Positions 40,181 through 48,199 of a DNA stretch of 64,000 nucleotides are shown here, in pieces. A program made the position numbers and the translations under genes. Each line of letters opens with the position of its first letter. The first letter of the stretch is position 1. Under the pieces are notes generated by a model. That model was not told the DNA's origin. It searched no databases and worked only from the letters and a program-made list of their open reading frames with translations. The stretch spans positions 144,434 to 208,433 of the forward strand of contig JASEES010000001.1 in NCBI GenBank assembly GCA_030019395.1, in the 5' to 3' direction. The stretch comes from Methanolinea sp. Lineage in GTDB: Archaea > Halobacteriota > Methanomicrobia > Methanomicrobiales > Methanospirillaceae.

Positions 40181-40457
40181 CCTCATGGTCCTCACCCTCC
40201 TTCCTTGCCCGGAACATGAGTGCGACGCCTGTCACGGCTGTAAAGAGCACCACGGACTCCCCGAGGGTATCGAACCCCCTGAAGTCGAACACGACGGATG
40301 TGACGATGTTGTTTGCGGCGGCAGCTGCCTGCCCGGTCCTGATGAAATAGGTGTCCATGTCTGTTGCAGCAGGGTTCCCGAACGAGAGGAAGAGGGGTAT
40401 GGCACACAGACCTGCTGCCCAGACGAGGAATATGGCGGCAACGAGGACCTTTTTCAT
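40173..40457 (-). CDS. mbhE: Mbh-type hydrogenase subunit E (MrpB-N/DUF-like)
   Basis: NIVTSVVFDFRGFDTLGESVVLFTAVTGVALMFR. Confidence 0.88.
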   Translation of the reverse strand: MKKVLVAAIFLVWAAGLCAIPLFLSFGNPAATDMDTYFIRTGQAAAAANNIVTSVVFDFRGFDTLGESVVLFTAVTGVALMFRARKEGEDHEDE

Positions 40458-40708
40458 GGCGTCTCCTCCTCGAACCGGGTCGTGGACCGGATCGCGATGA
40501 TGAAGATTGCCGTCGTCAGTCCGGCACCGATCGCTGCCTGCGAGATCGCGACGTCGGGAGCCTGCAGGATATAGAACTCGAGGGAGACGAGGAACGAGAA
40601 GAATCCCCCGGCAAGTGCAGCGGCAAGCAGGTCCCGGAAGGAATAGACCAGGATGGCAGAAGCGATCAGCCCGCCGATGACCGCAACCTGGATGAGGAAC
40701 TCGATCAT
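40454..40708 (-). CDS. mbhD: Mbh-type hydrogenase subunit D (MrpA C-terminal-like, DUF4040)
   Basis: VYSFRDLLAAALAGGFFSFLVSLEFYILQAPDVAISQAAIGAGLTTAIFIIAI. Confidence 0.88.
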   Translation of the reverse strand: MIEFLIQVAVIGGLIASAILVYSFRDLLAAALAGGFFSFLVSLEFYILQAPDVAISQAAIGAGLTTAIFIIAIRSTTRFEEETP

Positions 40709-41061
40709 GGGGGCACCTCCCCGAGGCGGTCGACCACAGCCTGTGCCGGCTTGATCCCTGACCGGTGCGCACCGCGCGCGATGGCATGGGACCCGATTGC
40801 GTTCGTGACCGCAAGCGCGAGTGCTGCAAGGAGGGTGTGCACGGCCAAAGTGACATACTGCCCGTCGCCCGTTCCGATGAACTGGGCGGCACCATAAATG
40901 ATGACGGAAAGAGCCGTGAAGACGGACCCGAACGTCGTCATCTTTGTCGTTGCATGCATCCTCGTGTAAACATCGGGGAACCGCAGGAGACCGATGATCC
41001 CGAGGCAGTTGAAGGCAGTGCCGATGACGAGGCATGCAACGACCAGGACGTCGGCGATCAC
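40705..41061 (-). CDS. mbhC: Mbh-type hydrogenase MrpG-like subunit
   Basis: GTAFNCLGIIGLLRFPDVYTRMHATTKMTTFGSVF. Confidence 0.92.
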   Translation of the reverse strand: MIADVLVVACLVIGTAFNCLGIIGLLRFPDVYTRMHATTKMTTFGSVFTALSVIIYGAAQFIGTGDGQYVTLAVHTLLAALALAVTNAIGSHAIARGAHRSGIKPAQAVVDRLGEVPP

Positions 41062-41315
41062 AGTTCACCCCCGATGTACTTTGCAACGTAGAGCGTGCTC
41101 ACGAAGGAGAGGAGTGCATACACGATTGCGACATCGATGAAGATGATCTGCTGGTAGACCACGCCGAGAACGATGAGGGCAGCGACAACGAGGGTATTGA
41201 CGGTATCGACGGCAACGGCACGGTCGGCGATGGTCGGCCCGAGGACGAGCCGGACGAGGGCGAGGCAGACGAGCACGAGGAGGATGAAGACAGCAATATC
41301 GAACGGAGCAGTCAT
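41058..41315 (-). CDS. mbhB: Mbh-type hydrogenase MrpF-like subunit
   Basis: LVRLVLGPTIADRAVAVDTVNTLVVAALIVLG. Confidence 0.92.
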   Translation of the reverse strand: MTAPFDIAVFILLVLVCLALVRLVLGPTIADRAVAVDTVNTLVVAALIVLGVVYQQIIFIDVAIVYALLSFVSTLYVAKYIGGEL

Positions 41316-41839
41316 TCTGCAATCCTCCGGATCCATGCCGGGATGTTTGCAAGCCCGAACAACTCCCGCGCTTCCACCGTGTCGCGTGTCTCCCAGCCCG
41401 CGGGCACGTTGATGTTATGGACGAAGAGGTCGTTTGTCTCCTCGCTGATGTCAACCGTTATCGTCCCGGGGGTGAGGGTGATGGAATTGGCCAGGAGAAA
41501 GGCACCGAAGTCCGTCTTCATGCCGGACGGCACCCTGATAATGCCCGGCCGGATCTTTCCCGTGATGACCCTGTATGCCACGTCGAGGTTGGCCCGTGTC
41601 ACCTCGATAAAAAAAGGCCCGAGAATGTAGACAGGCAGGATGAGCAGGCGGACAGGGTTTGCCATCCGGTAGTCCTTTCCCCGGCAGAGAACCTTTCCTG
41701 CGACTGCTGCCGTGAGAAGGGAGAGGAGGAATCCTGCCAGAAGTTCAGAGGGCGACCACAGCCAGAGCGTCCCGCTCCCGGCTGAAAAGACGAGGTAGAG
41801 GAGGAAGGCCATGATGAAGGTGACAAGGTAGGCTATCAT
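41312..41839 (-). CDS. mbhA: Mbh-type hydrogenase MrpE-like subunit
   Basis: FFIEVTRANLDVAYRVITGKIRPGIIRVPSGMKTDFGAFLLANSITLTPGTITVDI. Confidence 0.92.
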   Translation of the reverse strand: MIAYLVTFIMAFLLYLVFSAGSGTLWLWSPSELLAGFLLSLLTAAVAGKVLCRGKDYRMANPVRLLILPVYILGPFFIEVTRANLDVAYRVITGKIRPGIIRVPSGMKTDFGAFLLANSITLTPGTITVDISEETNDLFVHNINVPAGWETRDTVEARELFGLANIPAWIRRIAE

Positions 41840-42176
41840 CCGGGCCCTCCGCACCGATGCTGTTTTGGTCCTGTGTGTGCCTTGATCGTCATGGGAATCA
41901 CGGAGGAGTCTTGGATGCCGGGAGCCTGTTTGTCCCCGTGTTCCACCGGGGGCCACCCGACATTCTTTCGCGGGAACAATACATCATGATTGATAATGAA
42001 GATACCGGAAAGAATCCGCTCTTCCGGCAAATGGTGTCATTATTCTGCTTTTGCCGGCAGAAGGGGACGTCCATTCCGGCATGTCACTGTACCGGGTCTT
42101 TTCCCGGAAATGTCCCGGAAGGGGACGCACGTACCCGTGGATATTTATGGAAAGATCGGCACACGTCTAAGGAGCG

Positions 42177-43589
42177 ATGCCGTCGCCCCTCTCGTTCCGG
42201 GGAATGCTCTGGTGGTGCGACACGTGCCACACACCCGTCCTCTCCCGCGGGTGTTCGCGGTGCGGTGGAGTGACACGGAGGGTCATGCTCACGCCACCCG
42301 GTGATCCGCGACCTGCATTCCCTGCCGACGTTGACCTTGTGAACAAGGTCTATTCCGATCACTTTGGGTCTCCCCTCATCCCGGACGGGCACCTCGCCCT
42401 CCTCAACAAGGTCCCCGACACGGACCGCATGGAAGAGGTGATCGTGGGGGGCGGGGTGGTCGGCGCGATACGCTACATCCCGGAGGAAGGGCGATGGGAA
42501 GCGATCCCGCGGAAGGAAGCTTTCGGACTGTCCGCCCCGCCCAGGAAGTGGGTGGTCGCTGACGCCGGGGCAGCAGCGGCGATCAGGGACCGTTCGGCAA
42601 GCCTGCTTGCCCCGGGCCTCGTTGCCATCGAGCCCTCGGTCAGGAAGGGCGACGAAGTCTTTGTACTCGACGAAGAGGGAGAGTGCATTGCCGTCGGACG
42701 GGCACGGGTGGACGCGGATGCTGCAGGATCGATGGAACGGGGACTCGTCGTCAGGACCCGGCGGACATTTGCATCCGCCTGCGTGCCCGGGAAGGCAACA
42801 TGGGATGATGCCGTGGCAGCGAACGCCGGGCCTCTCTCCGAACACGAGGAGGAGGCAATCGGTTTCATACGGAACGTGGGGCAGGGCCACGAGGGTTTCT
42901 CCCAAAACGTCTCCTATTCGGGTGGAAAGGACAGCCTCGTGACACTGATCCTCGTTACGAAAGCCCTCGGAAAAGTCCCCCTCCTCTTTGCAGACACGGG
43001 GCTTGAATTTCCCGAGACATACGACAACGTCCGGGAAGTGGCAGCACGCTATGGCCTCCCCGTGACCGTGGCCCAGGGCAGCGAGGCGTTCTGGGAAGCC
43101 TTTTCGACCAGGGGGCCGCCTGCACGCGACTTCCGGTGGTGTTGCCGGGCGGCAAAACTGACACCTGTGGACAGGGTCATCAGGAACACGTGGGGCGAAT
43201 GCCTCTCCTTTATCGGGCAGCGGAAGTTTGAATCGTCCCGGAGGATGGCAAGCCACCGCGTGTGGAGGAACCCGCACATCCCGGCCCAGGTCTCGGCGGC
43301 ACCCATCCACAACTGGACGGCCCTGCATGTCTGGCTGTACCTCTTCCGGGAGAAAGCGCCCTATAACAGGCTTTACGAGCAGGGTGTCGACAGGATTGGG
43401 TGTTTCATGTGTCCTTCGAGCGACCTTGCCGTCATCCGCCACGTCATCTCCCGCTACCCGGCCCTCTGGGAGACGTGGGATGCGAGGCTGAAGGAGTGGC
43501 AGAAAGCCAACAGTCTCCCCGACTCCTGGGTGGAGGACGCAGGGTGGCGGGTCCGGGGTGGTTCCGGTGAAGAAGATTACAATTGTTGA
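42177..43589 (+). CDS. Zinc-ribbon + PUA-like + PAPS-reductase-family (ATP pyrophosphatase) protein
   Basis: WWCDTCHTPVLSRGCSRCG; SYSGGKDSLVTLILV; FADTGLEFPETYDNV; GCFMCPSS near the C-terminus. Confidence 0.88.
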   Translation: MPSPLSFRGMLWWCDTCHTPVLSRGCSRCGGVTRRVMLTPPGDPRPAFPADVDLVNKVYSDHFGSPLIPDGHLALLNKVPDTDRMEEVIVGGGVVGAIRYIPEEGRWEAIPRKEAFGLSAPPRKWVVADAGAAAAIRDRSASLLAPGLVAIEPSVRKGDEVFVLDEEGECIAVGRARVDADAAGSMERGLVVRTRRTFASACVPGKATWDDAVAANAGPLSEHEEEAIGFIRNVGQGHEGFSQNVSYSGGKDSLVTLILVTKALGKVPLLFADTGLEFPETYDNVREVAARYGLPVTVAQGSEAFWEAFSTRGPPARDFRWCCRAAKLTPVDRVIRNTWGECLSFIGQRKFESSRRMASHRVWRNPHIPAQVSAAPIHNWTALHVWLYLFREKAPYNRLYEQGVDRIGCFMCPSSDLAVIRHVISRYPALWETWDARLKEWQKANSLPDSWVEDAGWRVRGGSGEEDYNC

Positions 43590-44175
43590 TTACGGCCTTG
43601 GAAACTTGCGGTCGGTCTCAAGGGGCCTCGAAAAAGCCGGGGGAAGACCGGTCATCACCACGGACCCGGCAGACGTTGCTTCTGCCGACGGGATCGTCCT
43701 GCCGGGAGTCGGGGCGTTCCGCGACGGCATGGAGCAGCTTGGAGAACTCCGGACCGTCATCCTCGAAGCATCACGGTCGGTCCCGCTGCTCGGGATATGC
43801 CTGGGGATGCAGATGATGCTCGAATGGAGCGAGGAGCAGGGACTGCACAGGGGGCTCTCGCTCGTTCCCGGGACCGTGCGCCGGTTCCCGCGGGTCAGCG
43901 GATTCAAGGTACCCCACATGGGGTGGAACTCGCTCTCCTCGGTGCGGCAGGATAATCCTCTTTTCGAGGGGATACGGCCCGGCGATTACATGTATTTTGT
44001 CCATTCCTACTATGCCGATACGAAAGATCGGTATACCCTTGCCCAGACAGAATACATCCTCCCGTTTGCGTCTTCGATATGGGACGAACGGTATGTCTTC
44101 GGAGTCCAGTTTCACCCCGAGAAGAGTGGTTCACGCGGCCTCTGCCTCCTGAAAAATTTCCTCGGGCTCCTGTGA
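43567..44175 (+). CDS. hisH: Imidazole glycerol phosphate synthase glutamine amidotransferase subunit
   Basis: DYGLGNLRSVSRGLEKAGG; LLGICLGMQMMLEWSEE; VFGVQFHPEKSGSRGLCLLKNF. Confidence 0.96.
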   Translation: MKKITIVDYGLGNLRSVSRGLEKAGGRPVITTDPADVASADGIVLPGVGAFRDGMEQLGELRTVILEASRSVPLLGICLGMQMMLEWSEEQGLHRGLSLVPGTVRRFPRVSGFKVPHMGWNSLSSVRQDNPLFEGIRPGDYMYFVHSYYADTKDRYTLAQTEYILPFASSIWDERYVFGVQFHPEKSGSRGLCLLKNFLGLL

Positions 44176-44347
44176 CAAAAACGGGCAATAAGAACCTGCA
44201 CGGTTATTTTCTGTCGGAATCCCTCACCGGTTTTCTGTTTTCCTGCCCTTCCTTGACATGCACCGTGCGATCCCCGGGTGTTTTTTCCGCCGGGGATTTC
44301 CCGTTGCATGGGCAAACCATATCAGAGATACCGGCCAACCTGTCACC

Positions 44348-44902
44348 ATGTTTCCCTGGCTCCGGTCCCACGTGCGTGTGCTGGTGGAGCTCTCGCGGGC
44401 GATTCTCTTCCTTTTCACCTTCGTACTGGTGGTCCCTCTCCTCATCGGTGCCGTCCTCGGGATACCGGAGAGCAGGATCCTCCCCCTCATCGCATCCGCA
44501 TTCATCCTGCAGGGCGCAGCCCCACCCCTCGGCCATCCCCTCGGGCTGGCTGACCCGGTCATCATCGTCCTGATGGCATCCTTTGCAGTCGGTGTGGTGA
44601 CGTGCATCCTCGAGGTCTGCGACGCACTCTCCCTGACATCGGAACGTGTTGCACGGTGGATCAGGAAAGTCGGGGAGAGCATGGAGAAACACCCGTCGAT
44701 CCGCTCGTACGGCGCCATCTCCTGCATCTTCATCGCGTGGATACCCGGGATCGGGCTCTACGGCACTCCCGTGATCGCCTGGATCCTGGGATGGCAAAAG
44801 ATCCCCACTGTCATCTTCACGACGGCAGGTTTCGTGATCGCTTCCGGGCTCGTCCTCACGGTGACACTCGTTGCCGAGAATATCCACCACGTCTTCTTCT
44901 GA
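44348..44902 (+). CDS. Small multidrug export-like integral membrane protein
   Basis: Polytopic; SCIFIAWIPGIGLYGTPVIAWILGWQKIPTVIFTTAGFVIASGLVL. Confidence 0.6.
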   Translation: MFPWLRSHVRVLVELSRAILFLFTFVLVVPLLIGAVLGIPESRILPLIASAFILQGAAPPLGHPLGLADPVIIVLMASFAVGVVTCILEVCDALSLTSERVARWIRKVGESMEKHPSIRSYGAISCIFIAWIPGIGLYGTPVIAWILGWQKIPTVIFTTAGFVIASGLVLTVTLVAENIHHVFF

Positions 44903-45241
44903 ACCATCTCCGGCACATGGTTCCCGGGGGAAAGGAGCCATCCGGAGAAATGCAGGAACCGTTATTTTCACCGGAACTCCAGGGAAAAAAGGTCTCTTTA
45001 CCAATGTGAGCGTGTTGCGAGAGACAATCGGGAGGGGGGTGCACACCCCCCCGCATCGCCGGAAAAAAGATTACTCCGCCCTCATCCATGAAAATAAACG
45101 CTACTCAGGCTGTTTTTTTCAATCAATTCATTGAAAAGGCACATTCCTTCTTTTTTATCGGCCAATCCGGAACTGGTGGTGGCCGGACAAATGCACGCTG
45201 ATGTCCCGCCTGGAATAGCGAAGGGGGTAAAAAGAGGTTAT

Positions 45242-45553
45242 TCACTCACCCGGCTTGTCCGTTGTGAGGTGGAGGGTAATGATCCCGTTGCATGCCTTGC
45301 ATGCATAGTACTTTTCCGTCCAGCAGGACGCGCAGGCCCACCTCCCGCAGAGGGCACATTGCCTTAGGTCTTTTTTGGGGAAGGTGTCGTTGCACAGGTC
45401 GCAGGAGTAGCGGGAGAAACTGGCAGGGTCGCGCGTGGGGGAATCCCCCTGTCTCCTCACCCTCTGGATATCCTTCCTGATCCGGGAGATGAAGTCCTCT
45501 TCCTTCTTTTTTTCCGGACGGCTACCTGGGGACCTGCTTTTCCAGAGCCTCAA
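45242..45553 (-). CDS. Small zinc-ribbon/treble-clef-like protein, unknown function
   Basis: YSCDLCNDTFPKKDLRQCALCGRWACASCWTEKYYACKACN: four Cys pairs; distal gene of the coiled-coil cluster; exact start uncertain. Confidence 0.65.
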   Translation of the reverse strand: MRLWKSRSPGSRPEKKKEEDFISRIRKDIQRVRRQGDSPTRDPASFSRYSCDLCNDTFPKKDLRQCALCGRWACASCWTEKYYACKACNGIITLHLTTDKPGE

Positions 45554-45860
45554 TCCTCTCCTCCAGCCTTGTCAATTCTTCGCCGAAATCCTTTTCGAAA
45601 GCCTTGAGCGCTGCCATCCTCTCCTCGTCTTTTGCAAGGAGCGGCATCTTTTCATCCCTGAACTGCTCGGCCTGGGAACGGCGGATGAGCGACCATTCCT
45701 CGATGAGCATGTCGAACTTCCGGTCGAGGTACTCGTCGATCCGGCTCTCCAGCGGGCGGGAGATATCCAGCCTGCCGGTAGACCCCCTGAAGTAATAATA
45801 GAGGGTAAATGCTATGACAGCGATGAGAATGAGGACGAGGAGCCCTTCGATGATCGTCAT
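45522..45860 (-). CDS. Single-TM coiled-coil protein, unknown function
   Basis: N-terminal TM then RIDEYLDRKFDMLIEEWSLIRRSQ...FGEELTRLEERIEALEKQV. Confidence 0.72.
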   Translation of the reverse strand: MTIIEGLLVLILIAVIAFTLYYYFRGSTGRLDISRPLESRIDEYLDRKFDMLIEEWSLIRRSQAEQFRDEKMPLLAKDEERMAALKAFEKDFGEELTRLEERIEALEKQVPR

Positions 45861-46078
45861 TTCCGCCTCCCCCTGATATACTCGAGCCTCTTTTCAAGTT
45901 CGGTAAGCTTTGCCGACGCAGTCGCCTCGAACCCTGCACACAGCCGGGACTCCTCCTCGAGGGAGGAGAGGCGGGATACGAGGTCCCCGAGATCCCGCCG
46001 GGTTGCGAGATCCCATTCCTCGATCAGGTACTTCATGCGACGGTCCACGTAGGAACCAAGGTAGTCCGGGCGCCTCAT
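45857..46078 (-). CDS. Short coiled-coil protein, unknown function
   Basis: MRRPDYLGSYVDRRMKYLIEEWDLATRRDLGDLVSRLSSLEEE...LTELEKRLEYIRG; 4-nt overlaps at both ends. Confidence 0.72.
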   Translation of the reverse strand: MRRPDYLGSYVDRRMKYLIEEWDLATRRDLGDLVSRLSSLEEESRLCAGFEATASAKLTELEKRLEYIRGRRK

Positions 46079-46392
46079 CGTCCCTCGAGCCCCCTCAGCT
46101 CTTTATCGAGGGCGGCAGCCCTCTTTTCGAGTGCTTTTTGGTTCTTCTCGAGGACATCGATCTGCCTGTGCACACGGTCAAGCCTCCGTTCCAGGTTTTT
46201 CAGGTGAATGGAGGTCACGAGCCCCCACTCGCTGATGATCGCCGGGAAATGCCGGTTGAAATATTCGTCGAGCCCCTTGTCCATCGTCGGGAGATGCTCA
46301 TCGATGACTGCCGGTATTTCCTTTATCGATTCCAGCAGGGGATACTTCTCTGTCGTCCTGCCCGGAGTCTCGTATTCGGTCACCTGTCTCAC
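46075..46392 (-). CDS. Short coiled-coil protein, unknown function
   Basis: LDEYFNRHFPAIISEWGLVTSIHLKNLERRLDRVHRQIDVLEKNQKALEKRAAALDKELRGLE; 4-nt overlaps at both ends. Confidence 0.72.
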   Translation of the reverse strand: MRQVTEYETPGRTTEKYPLLESIKEIPAVIDEHLPTMDKGLDEYFNRHFPAIISEWGLVTSIHLKNLERRLDRVHRQIDVLEKNQKALEKRAAALDKELRGLEGR

Positions 46393-46772
46393 CCCAGCCT
46401 TTCCTCTTCGCGTTTTATCTTTTCTATCATCCGGTCGAGCTTTGTGAGAGCGACCCTGCTCTCGAGCCGCTTCAACCTCTTTTCAACGGCAGTGTGCCGT
46501 GCAAATATATCGGTCTCCAGTTCCACGTTCTCCTCGTCGAGCCTTTTTAACTCCTCGAGATCCTGGGGAGATACCCGGTAGAACGGTCGTCCCCGCTGTT
46601 CCAGGTCTGCCTTGAGGAGGTTGATCTTCTCCCGTTCGAGTTCGAGCTGCGCGAGCCGTGTCCTCGAGTACATCAGGCGGAACTCCCTGATAATGAAATA
46701 CACGATGATCAGGCCGATGAAAACGAGGAGATAGGGGAGGATCCCTTCGAAAATCACCCACATGTCTGTCAT
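46389..46772 (-). CDS. Single-TM coiled-coil protein, unknown function
   Basis: ILPYLLVFIGLIIVYFIIREFRLMYSRTRLAQLELEREKINLLKADLEQRG...ETDIFARHTAVEKRLKRLESRV. Confidence 0.75.
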   Translation of the reverse strand: MTDMWVIFEGILPYLLVFIGLIIVYFIIREFRLMYSRTRLAQLELEREKINLLKADLEQRGRPFYRVSPQDLEELKRLDEENVELETDIFARHTAVEKRLKRLESRVALTKLDRMIEKIKREEERLG

Positions 46773-46790
46773 TGATCTGGTCTCCCGGGA

Positions 46791-47219
46791 TTAGAGGTCT
46801 TTTTCATGGAGGCTTTTTTTCGCAGATTCGACACCTTTTTCCATCGATTCTTTTGCTTCCGACGATTTTTTCGAGATGACTTCCTTTGCCTTCTTTACAT
46901 CCTTTGCGACGCTCTCTTTTGCCTTGTCTGCTGTCTTTTTGACACGTTCGGAAACGGGGGGAACCCGTGTCACCGTCACCACAGCGCCAGACATGGCACC
47001 TGCCTGTGCGATATCTTCCGGGCTTAACCTGATGTACCCCTCTTCGACCAGCTTGTCTGCAAAGACAGTGACGACAACGGGTTTCTTATCCGATCCTGCA
47101 GAGACCTCGACACTGTCGCCTTCGCTGATCCCGAGGGTCTTTAAATGCACCTCGTTGATCCTGGCCCTCCCCCTGCTTGGAAAGGCCCTTTCCTGAACTT
47201 TCAGAGTGATGGACTCCAT
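46791..47219 (-). CDS. Double-psi beta-barrel-like (Cdc48-N/AbrB-like) domain with Lys/Ala-rich helical tail
   Basis: LKVQERAFPSRGRARINEVHLKTLGISEGDSVEVSAG; tail VKKTADKAKESVAKDVKKAKEVISKKSSEAKESMEKGVESAKKSL. Confidence 0.7.
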   Translation of the reverse strand: MESITLKVQERAFPSRGRARINEVHLKTLGISEGDSVEVSAGSDKKPVVVTVFADKLVEEGYIRLSPEDIAQAGAMSGAVVTVTRVPPVSERVKKTADKAKESVAKDVKKAKEVISKKSSEAKESMEKGVESAKKSLHEKDL

Positions 47220-47374
47220 ACGTGAAGAAGATGCGCTCGCATATTATATAGTATCTGCCGGGATCCCCTGACGGAAAGAGCATGCCGGCCGCTGTTCCTT
47301 GCCGGAATTCCTCCGGCCCGGTGCATGCCATCCGGGGCAGAAACTAATTATCGTCAGCCCGCCCAGACGATCCC

Positions 47375-48181
47375 ATGAAAAGTGCGGTTTTTTCCCTGCT
47401 CTGCATCCTCTGCCTTGTCCAGGGTGTGCTGGCGTACGAACTCACGATCCAGGCACCAAAGGAAGTCCGGGCCGGTGTCCCGATCGAGGTCACGGGGAAC
47501 ACGACCTTCCCGGTCGGTTACGAGTTTGACCTGGTATTGTACCGGATCCAGACGACGATGCCGGAACCTGTCTTTGAAAAGACAGTCGTTGTGAGCGATT
47601 CAAAGTCATTCGAAATCACCTTCCCGACGATGGGGCTTTCTCCCGGCGAATACAAGGTCGAGGTCAGGTTCCGCTCCGACCCGGGCTCGAAACTGAGTTC
47701 AGGCTCGGTCACGACGCGGATGCTTACAATAACGGACAGGTCGGGGGAGATCGTGATCACTTCGGCAAAAGACCAGGTGATCGGCGAAGCGCTCCGGATC
47801 GAGGGATACGTCCCGCGGGGCGGGGTTGTCACCCTGACGATGAAGGTTACCGGGCCGCAGGGCGCAGTCATCCCGCCGGAGGACATCAGGACAACGACAG
47901 TTCTTGGAAAGGACGATGGTTTCTTCAGCAGGACGATTCCCGTCAGCGAGAAGGGGAACTATTACGTGGACTTCTCCGACGTGAAGGGCTACATCACAAC
48001 CGTGAGGTTCACGGTCAGTGAACCGGGCGCGACAGCAGTTCCATCCACGGAGATAACCCATGGGACGACCACGGAATCTCCGTCTCCGACAGCCACTGCA
48101 GTCTCTCCCTTCCCTGTTGCGGGAGCAATTGCCGGTCTGATCATCATTGCGCTTGTTTTTTGCGTGCACAGGAAGAAGTGA
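47375..48181 (+). CDS. Secreted, C-terminally membrane-anchored surface protein with Ig-like domains
   Basis: Signal peptide MKSAVFSLLCILCLVQGVLA; beta-rich repeats; TTTESPSPTATAVS linker; C-terminal TM plus HRKK. Confidence 0.75.
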   Translation: MKSAVFSLLCILCLVQGVLAYELTIQAPKEVRAGVPIEVTGNTTFPVGYEFDLVLYRIQTTMPEPVFEKTVVVSDSKSFEITFPTMGLSPGEYKVEVRFRSDPGSKLSSGSVTTRMLTITDRSGEIVITSAKDQVIGEALRIEGYVPRGGVVTLTMKVTGPQGAVIPPEDIRTTTVLGKDDGFFSRTIPVSEKGNYYVDFSDVKGYITTVRFTVSEPGATAVPSTEITHGTTTESPSPTATAVSPFPVAGAIAGLIIIALVFCVHRKK

Positions 48182-48199
48182 CAGGCAGGGGAAACCCGG

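Noticed and set aside
42084-43442. 452-aa minus-strand ORF
   Set aside because: Antisense to the PAPS reductase-like gene
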